A stretch of DNA of 64,000 nt. It comes from Gluconacetobacter dulcium (GTDB lineage: Bacteria; Pseudomonadota; Alphaproteobacteria; Acetobacterales; Acetobacteraceae). The DNA is taken from positions 1-64,000 of the forward strand of contig NZ_JABEQN010000004.1 in the NCBI RefSeq assembly GCF_014174165.1. Direction: 5' to 3'. The notes beneath the pieces were generated by a model, which saw only the letters and a list, made by a program, of their open reading frames with translations, had not been told where the DNA came from and ran no database searches. Positions within the stretch are counted from its first letter, which is position 1, and each line of letters begins with the position of its first letter. A program made the position numbers and the translations under genes. Positions 7,558 through 14,861 of this stretch are shown here, piece by piece.

Positions 7558-9821
7558 GGTGCTTTCTCGACAAAACTGTCCAGGAGACGTTTCGGTCCGG
7601 CCTTGTCGAAGGCGACTTCCAGCCGGTTGCCCTCGACGGACGATACCGTTCCATATCCGAATTTCTGGTGGAAGACCCGCGTGCCGACGGCCATCGTCGT
7701 CCTGGCGGGGGAGGCGGTCGTATCGGCCGCCGCGTCGGCCGCGCGGGGGCGGCGGGCGGTGATGGGGAAGGCGCTGGAGAAGGCGGGGGCCTGGCCGAAG
7801 CCGCGGCCGCGCGTCTGGCTGGCGGCGCCGGTGGTGGTCACGTATTCGTCGGGCAGTTCCTCGATGAAGCGGCTGGGGGTGGCCGATTGCCAGTTGCCGT
7901 AGATGCGGCGGCTGGCGGCATGGCTGATGATGGCCCGGTGCCGCGCCCGCGTGATGCCGACATAGGCGAGGCGCCGTTCTTCCTCCAGCCCCTTCAGGCC
8001 GCCCTCGTCGAGCGTGCGCTGGGAGGGGAAGACGCCTTCCTCCCAGCCCGGTAGGAAGACCGTGTCGAATTCCAGCCCCTTCGCGCCGTGCAGGGTCATG
8101 ATGCTCAGCCGTTCGGTGCCGGCGCTTTCCTCGTTTTCCATCACCAGGGCGACATGTTCGAGGAAATGGCCCAGGCTTTCGAAATCGGCCAGCGCGCGCA
8201 CCAGTTCCTTCAGGTTGTCCAGCCGGCCCGGCGCCTCGATCGAGGTGTCGGCCTTCCACATGTCGATATAGCCGCTTTCCTCCAGCAGCCTGTCGATGAC
8301 CACGACATGGCCTTCGCGCGGGAGGTCTTCGCGGCCCTGTTGCAGGGTGTTCAGCAGGGTGGCCAGGCTGTCGCGGGCCTTGCCCTTGATCTCGCCGCGT
8401 TCGAGCATGCCGCCGATCGCCGCCGTCAGCGGCATGCCGCCGTCGCGGGCGGCCTGGTGGAATTTCTGCATCGCGACGGCGCCGATGCCGCGCCGGGGGA
8501 CGTTGACGATGCGTTCGAACGCCAGGTCGTCCGCCGGCTGGTTCAGCACCCGCATATAGGCCAGCGCGTCGCGGATTTCCGCGCGTTCGTAGAAGCGCAG
8601 GCCGCCGACGACACGGTAGGGCAGGCCGAGGGCGATCAGCCGTTCCTCGAACGCGCGGGTCTGGAAGCCGGCGCGGACCAGGATGGCGATTTCGGACATG
8701 CGGTGGCCGCCGGCGCGCAGGCGTTCGACCTCCTCGCCGACCAGCCGGGCTTCGTCGTCCGAATCCCAGACGGAGGCCACGCGGACTTTTTCGCCGGATG
8801 CATCTTCGCGGCCGGGGCGCAGGGTCTTGCCCAGCCTGCCGTCATTATGCGCGATCAGGCCGGAGGCGGCGCCGAGGATCTGGGCGGTGGAGCGGTAGTT
8901 GCGCTCCAGCCGGACGATGGCGGCGCCGGGGAAATCGCGCTCGAAACGCAGGATGTTTTCCACTTCCGCGCCGCGCCAGGAATAGATCGACTGGTCGTCG
9001 TCGCCGACGCAGCAGATATTGGCCTGCTGGCCCTCGCGCTGGGCCAGCAGGCGCAGCCACAGATACTGGATGGTGTTGGTATCCTGGTATTCGTCGACCA
9101 GGATATAGCGGAACAGCCGGTGATACTGGGCCAGCACGTCGGGCCTGGTACGCAGGATTTCGGTGACGTGCAGCATCAGGTCGCCGAAATCGCAGGCGTT
9201 GAGCTGCACCAGCCGTGCCTGGTAGCTGGCGTAGATCGCCCGGCACTGGCCGTTGGCGAAATCGCAATCCTCGGCCGGGGTGACGCGCTCGGGCGTCAGG
9301 CCGCGATCCTTCCAGCGCTGGATCACGCCCAGGATGCCTTGCGGGGGCCAGCGCTTGCTGTCGATGCGCAGCGGCTCGATCACCTGCTTGAGCAGGCGGA
9401 GCTGGTCGTCGGTGTCGAGGATGGTGAAGCCGGAACCGAGCCCGACATATTCGGCATGGCGGCGCAGCATGCGCGCGCAAAGAGCATGGAAAGTGCCCAG
9501 CCACAGACCTTCGACCGGCTCGCCCAGCAGGGTGCCGATCCGCTCGCGCATTTCGCGCGCCGCCTTGTTGGTGAAGGTGACGGCCAGGATCTGGTAGGGC
9601 CGCGCCCGGCCTGAGAGCAGGATGTGGGCGAAGCGCGTGGTCAGGACGCGCGTCTTGCCCGTTCCGGCGCCGGCCAGGACCAGGAGCGGGCCGTCCGTCG
9701 TCTCGATCGCCATCCGCTGTTCGGGATTGAGGCGCTGGAGATAGTCCGGGGCGTCGGGGGTGGGGGCTGGGGTCTGGTTCACGGTTTCGGTATAGGGCGT
9801 CGCGGGATTATGACCAAGCAT
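7554..9821 (-). CDS. uvrD: ATP-dependent DNA helicase UvrD/PcrA
   Basis: 755 residues, normal for UvrD/PcrA. Superfamily 1A helicase motifs in order: Q-motif (LNPEQRMAI), Walker A AGAGTGKT, motif Ia AVTFTNKAAREMRER, motif II VDEYQDTN, motif III GDDDQSIYSWRGA, motif IV ERNYRST, and motifs V and VI in MTLHGAKGLEFDTVFLPG and VGITRARH. The C-terminal tail (RVFHQKFGYGTVSSVEGNRLEV...) is the Tudor-like RNA-polymerase-binding domain of PcrA/UvrD. It unwinds DNA in excision and mismatch repair. The ATG at 9821 is chosen for family length; its start region faces the divergent radC-like gene. prmA follows with a 4-base overlap. Confidence 0.93.
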   Translation of the reverse strand: MLGHNPATPYTETVNQTPAPTPDAPDYLQRLNPEQRMAIETTDGPLLVLAGAGTGKTRVLTTRFAHILLSGRARPYQILAVTFTNKAAREMRERIGTLLGEPVEGLWLGTFHALCARMLRRHAEYVGLGSGFTILDTDDQLRLLKQVIEPLRIDSKRWPPQGILGVIQRWKDRGLTPERVTPAEDCDFANGQCRAIYASYQARLVQLNACDFGDLMLHVTEILRTRPDVLAQYHRLFRYILVDEYQDTNTIQYLWLRLLAQREGQQANICCVGDDDQSIYSWRGAEVENILRFERDFPGAAIVRLERNYRSTAQILGAASGLIAHNDGRLGKTLRPGREDASGEKVRVASVWDSDDEARLVGEEVERLRAGGHRMSEIAILVRAGFQTRAFEERLIALGLPYRVVGGLRFYERAEIRDALAYMRVLNQPADDLAFERIVNVPRRGIGAVAMQKFHQAARDGGMPLTAAIGGMLERGEIKGKARDSLATLLNTLQQGREDLPREGHVVVIDRLLEESGYIDMWKADTSIEAPGRLDNLKELVRALADFESLGHFLEHVALVMENEESAGTERLSIMTLHGAKGLEFDTVFLPGWEEGVFPSQRTLDEGGLKGLEEERRLAYVGITRARHRAIISHAASRRIYGNWQSATPSRFIEELPDEYVTTTGAASQTRGRGFGQAPAFSSAFPITARRPRAADAAADTTASPARTTMAVGTRVFHQKFGYGTVSSVEGNRLEVAFDKAGPKRLLDSFVEKAP

Positions 9822-9881
9822 TGCGGATTGATTCCCGCGCCGGAGGGTGGCGTTCGGCGGGCGGGGGAGGCGGGGAGCGTC

Positions 9882-10613
9882 ATGAGGCGGGCGGGCGGAA
9901 GGGGCGGAAAGGGCGCGGGGCAGGCGGCCCCTTTCAAGGAAACCGGGCCGGCCGGGCATCGGGGGCGGATGCGTGCCCGCGTTCTGACATCGGGTGCCGC
10001 GTCGCTGGCGGATTACGAGATCGTGGAGATGCTGCTGTTCATCGGCGTGCCCCGGCGGGATACCAAGCCGCTGGCCAAGGCCCTGCTGAACCGATTCGGC
10101 AGTCTGGGCGCGCTGCTGTCGGCCTCGCCGGACGGGCTGCGGGAAGCCGGACTGTCGGAGCGGGCGGCGGCGGCGCTGGGGTTGCCGGCCGCCGTGGCCG
10201 AGTGTCTGTCGCGGCCCGATCCGCTGACGCGCACTCCGATGCGAGACTGGGATGCGGTGCTGGCGTATTGCGACACCCGGTTGGCCGATGCGCCGCCCGG
10301 CCAGTTGCGGGTGCTCTTCCTCGACAGCATCAATCACATCATTGCCGATGAGGCGGTGGATGACGGCGGAGGCGGTGCGCCGGAACTGACCCAGCGCCAT
10401 ATTCTGCTGCGGGCGCTCGACCTGCACGCCACGGCGCTGGTCGGAATCCGGATGGCGCCCAACTGGCCGCCGCCGGTCGCGATGATCGAGGGGGATGCGG
10501 TGCTGATGCAGGCGATTTCCTACCACGCGCAGAACCTGTCCCTGACTGTTCAGGACCATGTGTTCCTGCGGCGCGGCCAGTGGCTCAGTCTGCGCCAGCA
10601 GCGACGCCTGTAG
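9882..10613 (+). CDS. radC: RadC-like protein lacking the JAMM metal site (probable pseudoenzyme)
   Basis: 243 residues from the ATG at 9882, preceded by GGCGGGGAGCG. An upstream ATG at 9810 would lengthen it. The N-terminal half is a well-preserved RadC helix-hairpin-helix region: HRGRMRARVL, LADYEIVEMLLF, PRRDTKPLAKALLNRFGSL. In the C-terminal MPN/JAMM fold the metal-binding HNHP...S..D signature is gone; the aligned stretch reads RMAPNWPPPVAMIEGDA, with no His or Asp ligands. It should therefore be catalytically dead as a metallo-protein. A second RadC-like gene with the opposite pattern lies at 11488. RadC's cellular role is unsettled even where intact. Confidence 0.8.
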   Translation: MRRAGGRGGKGAGQAAPFKETGPAGHRGRMRARVLTSGAASLADYEIVEMLLFIGVPRRDTKPLAKALLNRFGSLGALLSASPDGLREAGLSERAAAALGLPAAVAECLSRPDPLTRTPMRDWDAVLAYCDTRLADAPPGQLRVLFLDSINHIIADEAVDDGGGGAPELTQRHILLRALDLHATALVGIRMAPNWPPPVAMIEGDAVLMQAISYHAQNLSLTVQDHVFLRRGQWLSLRQQRRL

Positions 10614-10619
10614 GAGGCC

Positions 10620-10662
10620 GGCGGCCGATGCGCGTGCGGCGATCGGGGGCGCATCGGCCGCC
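10620..10662. terminator. Bidirectional terminator between radC-like and HAD genes
   Basis: Perfect 14-bp inverted repeat GGCGGCCGATGCGC / GCGCATCGGCCGCC (10620-10633, 10649-10662) with a 15-base loop. It fills the gap between the convergent stops at 10613 (plus strand) and 10676 (minus strand). Confidence 0.7.
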
Positions 10663-10675
10663 ATGCGTCGGAAGG

Positions 10676-11383
10676 TTACTTCGCCGCGGGGTGGATATGC
10701 GCGGCCGCCAGTTGGCCCCGGATCGCCGCCATCAGTTCGCCGGGATCGGTGACCAGTGCGTCGGCACCGGCTTCGGTCAGTTCTTCCTCGTCGCCATAGC
10801 CCCACAGCACGCCAAGTCCCCTGATATGGTTGGCGTGGGCGCCGCTGATATCGAACCGACGATCGCCGACCATGATGGCGCGGTTTCGGGCGATGTCGTG
10901 CTCTTCCAGCAATTGGGCGATGAGTTCGGGTTTCTCCGCGCCGGTATCGTCGGGCCGGGCACCGTAGAGCGCCGTGAAATAGGGGGTCAGTTCCCGCAAT
11001 TCCAGGATGGCGCGGGCCAGGTGAACCGGCTTGGAGGTTGCCAGGAACAGCCGGGCGCCGGAGGCCGTTACGGCTTCGATCACCTCGCGCATGCCTGGGA
11101 AGACCGGGCTGCGATGCATGCCGCGCCGCTCGTAATGATAGCGGTAGCGCCTTACGGCTTCCTCGGCCCTGTCGTCGCCGTAATGCGTGAGGACGCGGGC
11201 GACCAGATCGTGCAGGGGGGGACCGACAACCCAGGTCAGGTCTTCCGCCGGATCGGGTTCATGGCCAAGATCGCGTATCGCGTCATGCAGGGAATTGATA
11301 ATGCCGGCGCGGGAATCGATGATGGTACCGTCGAGATCGAGAAGAACCGCGTCGCGATGATTGAGGGACGACAGAACATTCAT
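10676..11383 (-). CDS. HAD-family hydrolase, phosphoglycolate phosphatase-like
   Basis: 235 residues from the ATG at 11383; a TTG at 11428 in the same frame is weaker. HAD motif I is LLDLDGTIIDS (nucleophile Asp16, acid/base Asp18), motif II is LFLATSKP, motif III is the Lys in GAEKPEL, and motif IV is IMVGDRRFDISGA. The helical cap between motifs I and II (residues about 25-95, with WVVGPPLHDLV) matches the Gph/YqaB-like C1 cap. Likely substrates are phosphoglycolate, pyrophosphate or another small phosphomonoester; the exact substrate cannot be read from sequence. It lies on the opposite strand between two radC-like genes. Confidence 0.82.
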   Translation of the reverse strand: MNVLSSLNHRDAVLLDLDGTIIDSRAGIINSLHDAIRDLGHEPDPAEDLTWVVGPPLHDLVARVLTHYGDDRAEEAVRRYRYHYERRGMHRSPVFPGMREVIEAVTASGARLFLATSKPVHLARAILELRELTPYFTALYGARPDDTGAEKPELIAQLLEEHDIARNRAIMVGDRRFDISGAHANHIRGLGVLWGYGDEEELTEAGADALVTDPGELMAAIRGQLAAAHIHPAAK

Positions 11384-11487
11384 ACCGGCGATGGTCCTTT
11401 TGGCTCCATGAAGCTCCCTTATACCCAAGCTGCCGCTTCGCGGCCATTGGCGGCTTCCCCTCCGGGTGGCCGGGGCCGTGGGATGGC

Positions 11488-12117
11488 ATGACCGCGCCTT
11501 CCGCCGATGCCGATGACGTTGGGCTGCTGTCCGCGATCCTGACGCTGATCCTGCCTTCGGGAGGCGACCCTGCCGGGCTGGCGCGCGCCATGCTGGCGCG
11601 ATTCGGCACTGCCGGCGCAGTCTTCGCCGCCGATGCCGACGAATTGTCGGCGGCGGTCGAGGGGCGGATTCAGGTGGTCGTCACGCTTCCGCTGCTGCGT
11701 GAGGCGGCGATCCGGTTGATGCGGACGCGAATCCGGCAGGGCAACCTGCTGGCGTCGCATGACGCGCTGATGGCTTATCTTCAGGCCGTTCTGGCGCGCG
11801 ACACGCTGGAACAGTTTCGCGTGCTGTTTCTGGACCGCAATGCCCGGCTGATCGCCGATGAAGTCCTGGCGCAGGGCACGATCGACCAGACGCCCGTCTA
11901 TCCGCGCGAGGTCATGCGCCGCGCCATCCGCCTGAAGGCGAGCGAACTGATCCTGGTTCATAACCATCCCGGCTGGAACCCGATGCCGTCGCGCGAGGAC
12001 ATCGCGATGACCCGGCGGCTGGAGCAGATCGCCACCGTCCTGGGGCTGGCGGTGCGCGACCATGTGATCGTGGGCAATGGGGGAGCGACCAGTTTCCGGC
12101 AGGCGGGCCTGCTGTGA
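11488..12117 (+). CDS. RadC-like JAMM protein with intact metal site but reduced N-terminal domain
   Basis: 209 residues. The C-terminal MPN domain carries the full JAMM signature LVHNHPGWNPMPSREDI (His-x-His plus downstream Ser and Asp), preceded by VYPREVMRRAIRLKASELI and followed by LGLAVRDHVIVG, all classic RadC. The N-terminal part lacks the usual RGR and LxDxELLExLLF elements; only a vestige (GLARAMLARFGTAGAVFA) is recognisable. It is therefore complementary to the RadC-like protein at 9882, which keeps the N-terminal domain but has lost the metal site. The two genes share direction and flank a HAD phosphatase on the other strand. Confidence 0.8.
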   Translation: MTAPSADADDVGLLSAILTLILPSGGDPAGLARAMLARFGTAGAVFAADADELSAAVEGRIQVVVTLPLLREAAIRLMRTRIRQGNLLASHDALMAYLQAVLARDTLEQFRVLFLDRNARLIADEVLAQGTIDQTPVYPREVMRRAIRLKASELILVHNHPGWNPMPSREDIAMTRRLEQIATVLGLAVRDHVIVGNGGATSFRQAGLL

Positions 12118-12145
12118 GAGGCAGCCTGCCGGCCGGGTGCTTGCT

Positions 12146-13954
12146 TCAGGTGCCGTTGGCGGTTTGCTCGGTGAGCGTATCTTCGGCGATCATCAGCCGG
12201 TTGCGGCCGCCCCTTTTGGCGACATAGAGCGCCTGGTCGGCGCGTTCGATCAGGGCCGCATGGTCCTCGTCGGGCCGGTGGCAGGCGATCCCCATGCTGA
12301 TGGTGACGTGCAGGGTCGGACCGGATGGGACCACGATGGAATCCGACGAGACGGCGCGGACCAGGCGGCGCGCGAGGCTGATGGCCTGTTCCGGGTTCTG
12401 GTCCGTGATCAGGACCGCGAATTCCTCGCCGCCGATCCGGGCGACCATGTCGCCGTCGCGCACGGCGGCCAGGACCGTGGAGGCGACCCGCTGGAGCACG
12501 ATGTCGCCGATCGGGTGACCGTAGCGGTCATTGACCAGCTTGAAATGATCCAGGTCGAAAATCGCGACCGCGATCTTCGCAGCATCCTGCGCCATGCAGG
12601 CATGGAGAGCCTGGAAGAAGGCGCGCCGGTTGGGCAGGCCGGTCAGTTCGTCCGTATTGGCCGCGTGCTCGTTGGCTTCGGCGATCCGGCGGTTCTGTTC
12701 GTCCTGTGTGAACTGTTCGGTGATGTCGCGGATCAGCCCGCCATAGCCCAGATCTTCATCCAGGCGATGGGCCAGGATCTCGACATGCCGGATCGTGCCG
12801 TCGCGGCGGCAGATGCTGACGACCTGCCGCAGATCTTCCCGGCTGCCCGATACCAGTTCGGACAGTGCCCGGCTGAGGGGAGGGCGGTCCTCGGGGATGA
12901 CGCTCTCCAGCATGTGCTGGCCCAGCCGGTATTCGACCGGCACGCCGAACAACTGCTCGGATGCCGGATTGAGGTAGCTCCAGCGGCCGAAGGCATCCAC
13001 CCGGAACAGCACGTCGCCCACGCGGTCTGCCAGGTGACGGAAATCGCGCAGTCGCCGTTCGGCCAGTGCGGCTTTCTGGTCGCGCTGGGTCAGTACGGCG
13101 CCCAGCGGCAGGGCGCAGAAGAAGATTGTCGCCAGGTCGAGCTGGAAAATATAGATCCTCAGCGAGTCCGGCCCATGAAAGGGCATGGCGGGGCCGACAT
13201 CGGTGAAGATGAAATAGCTGCCGATCATGGCGATGATTGCGACGGCCAGCGCGGCGCCCTTGGCATACAGGTGGTAGGTGGCCAGGAGCAGCGGCGGCAG
13301 AAGCAGGAACTGGAACGGATAGTGGGCCTGGCCATAGACCACGATCGCTGCCCCCGCGACCAGCGCCATCAGGCCGCCGGCCACAAGCGATGACGGGGAA
13401 TCGTGGTCCGGGTTGCCCTTGGTATCATAGGGGTTCAGGGCCAGCAGAACCGGAACCGTGATCAGTACGCCGGGCAGGTGGGCCATCGTCCAGGTCGTCG
13501 CACCACCCAGCCAGCCGCGCCCTTCGCTGAAATACAGGGCTTCTGCCGCGACGGCCGCCGAGCATATGACGGCCATTGCCGTCACAAGGGCGAAGCGGAA
13601 TGCCCATCCGGGATGTTCGAAAAAATCGGAGATCGGGCTGAAACGGCGGGCCAGAAAAACGGCGAGCAGGATTTCGACCAGATTGGCGCCTGCAAAGCCG
13701 ACGCTGGTGACCCAGGGGCGATGGTCACCCAGATTGACCAGCGTGGACAGGACCAGCAGCAGCGGCGGAAACAGCCGCCAGTCGAAATTGCGCATGCACA
13801 GGGCCGATGCCACCAGGACCGCGTTGGCCGGCCAGATCATGGCGGAACTGCCGCCATGGCGGGTCCATCCCACGCTGGCAATGGCGACGAGGCACCATAC
13901 CACGCAGGTCAATATCGTCGACAGACTGTTCCGACCCGCCAGGATTGCTGTCAT
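12146..13954 (-). CDS. MASE1-PAS-GGDEF diguanylate cyclase, membrane bound
   Basis: 602 residues from the ATG at 13954; a TTG 11 codons upstream is possible. About residues 10-300 contain roughly eight hydrophobic segments with the MASE1 sensor pattern (SAMIWPANAVLVA, ANLVEILLAVFLARRF). A PAS domain follows (about 305-420). The C-terminal GGDEF domain (about 430-600) has an intact active site GGEEF (508-512) and a canonical inhibitory I-site RDGD (499-502) exactly five residues upstream. It is therefore predicted to make cyclic di-GMP from two GTP with product inhibition. No EAL domain is present. In an acetic acid bacterium this could feed cellulose, pellicle or pilus control, but that link is inference. 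Confidence 0.93.
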   Translation of the reverse strand: MTAILAGRNSLSTILTCVVWCLVAIASVGWTRHGGSSAMIWPANAVLVASALCMRNFDWRLFPPLLLVLSTLVNLGDHRPWVTSVGFAGANLVEILLAVFLARRFSPISDFFEHPGWAFRFALVTAMAVICSAAVAAEALYFSEGRGWLGGATTWTMAHLPGVLITVPVLLALNPYDTKGNPDHDSPSSLVAGGLMALVAGAAIVVYGQAHYPFQFLLLPPLLLATYHLYAKGAALAVAIIAMIGSYFIFTDVGPAMPFHGPDSLRIYIFQLDLATIFFCALPLGAVLTQRDQKAALAERRLRDFRHLADRVGDVLFRVDAFGRWSYLNPASEQLFGVPVEYRLGQHMLESVIPEDRPPLSRALSELVSGSREDLRQVVSICRRDGTIRHVEILAHRLDEDLGYGGLIRDITEQFTQDEQNRRIAEANEHAANTDELTGLPNRRAFFQALHACMAQDAAKIAVAIFDLDHFKLVNDRYGHPIGDIVLQRVASTVLAAVRDGDMVARIGGEEFAVLITDQNPEQAISLARRLVRAVSSDSIVVPSGPTLHVTISMGIACHRPDEDHAALIERADQALYVAKRGGRNRLMIAEDTLTEQTANGT

Positions 13955-14142
13955 GCTGCGTGGCTCGTCCTCATTACCCGATGCCAATTATCATCAATTG
14001 CCGACTTCGGGACAGCGGGCCTGTTATATCAATTGCGACAGAATGCGGTCCGCATGAGTCCATTGCTGTGTGTGTTCCGGTTCTCGCGGCCCGATGGGCG
14101 CTGCATCGATCAGCCGCCGCATGCGCCCGTCCTGGAGTAGGT

Positions 14143-14170
14143 CCTGTTTGAATGCGTGCATTCGAACAGG
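14143..14170. repeat. REP-like palindromic element A, copy 2
   Basis: Inverted repeat CCTGTTTGAATGC / GCATTCGAACAGG (14143-14155, 14158-14170), one base different from copy 1 at 6569-6596. Weak outer arms GGAG (14134) and CTCC (14179) extend it. It lies upstream of the diguanylate cyclase gene and just downstream of the XRE gene, adjacent to element B. Confidence 0.75.
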
Positions 14171-14195
14171 TGAAGATTCTCCTAAAAACAATAAA

Positions 14196-14783
14196 CTAGA
14201 GTATTTCCACCGAACCGGCTTTCGGTGGCAATGCTCTGGTCTGGCGTTCGACATATTTCTGGACGGTGATCTTCAGTTCGGTGGGCAGGCGGCGGTAGAG
14301 TTCGATCAGGTCGTGCTCGTCTGTCGAAAGCGTCATGGGGAATGCCTGTTCCACCATCCCGCTGAGGAAAAGTTCTTCCGGCACCTGAAACAGTTCCGCC
14401 AATCGCGGGATGTGCCCGCGTGCGCTGCTGCGGCCGGTCTCCAGCGCCGCGATGGCGGAGCGACTGACATGGAGGGCACCGGCGAGGTCGTTCTGGCTCA
14501 TGCCTCCGGCCTTGCGCAGGGTTACGATCTTCTTGGCGAGTTCAGCCGCGGGAGATGCCTTTGTCGCATCATTCCCGGCCAGCGTGGCATCGGTATCCCG
14601 GATCCACTTTCGAAACAGGGACTGCGGGATGATACCGTCGGGGTTGGTGCCGGTCGGTTTTGGAGAACTCTTTGCCTGATAGGAAATCATGCCTTCGGGC
14701 AGGTCGATGATCCTGCGCGGTGGGATGGCGGGATTGCCCGGCATCCATATCTGTCCCGGCTGGAGAAGAGTTCTTCGGGCCAT
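14196..14783 (-). CDS. XRE-family helix-turn-helix transcriptional regulator
   Basis: 195 residues. A Cro/C1-type HTH lies at about residues 80-135: LAKKIVTLRKAGGMSQNDLAGALHVSRSAIAALETGRS, then a second-half helix RLAELFQVPEELFLSG. The first about 75 residues hold an uncharacterised domain (GQIWMPGNPAIPPRRIIDL). The last 13 codons (14199-14237 and flanking bases) are encoded by palindrome B, so the C-terminus appears to have been rewritten by the repeat. It lies directly downstream of the Hint-protein gene on the same strand, separated by a strong hairpin (14802-14830). Target genes are unknown; the adjacent Hint gene is an obvious candidate. Confidence 0.85.
   Translation of the reverse strand: MARRTLLQPGQIWMPGNPAIPPRRIIDLPEGMISYQAKSSPKPTGTNPDGIIPQSLFRKWIRDTDATLAGNDATKASPAAELAKKIVTLRKAGGMSQNDLAGALHVSRSAIAALETGRSSARGHIPRLAELFQVPEELFLSGMVEQAFPMTLSTDEHDLIELYRRLPTELKITVQKYVERQTRALPPKAGSVEIL
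14198..14237. repeat. REP-like palindromic element B
   Basis: Inverted repeat CCACCGAA / TTCGGTGG (14207-14214, 14221-14228) around a 6-base loop, with outer arms AGAGTATT and AATGCTCT that match the outer arm of element A at 6560-6608 (AGAGCA... GGTGGAAATGCTCT). The core differs from A while the ends are shared, so both look like members of one palindrome family. It overlaps the 3' end of the XRE gene. Confidence 0.65.
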
Positions 14784-14801
14784 GATGCTTTACGAAAGGA
14801 G

Positions 14802-14830
14802 GACCCCGCTCTTTCATGGAGAGCGGGGTC
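14802..14830 (-). terminator. Hairpin terminator after the Hint-protein gene
   Basis: 11-bp stem GACCCCGCTCT / AGAGCGGGGTC with a 7-base loop, between the stop of the minus-strand Hint gene (14862) and the start of the XRE gene (14783). Only a short pyrimidine run (CTCCTTTC) follows on the minus strand, so read-through into the XRE gene is possible. Confidence 0.65.
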
Positions 14831-14861
14831 TGTGGAGATGAACGGATCGGAGCCGTGATGC

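Noticed and set aside
12077-13393. 438-codon open frame antisense to the diguanylate cyclase gene
   Set aside because: Low-information Gln/Asp/Arg-rich translation; the minus strand has intact MASE1, PAS and GGDEF domains.
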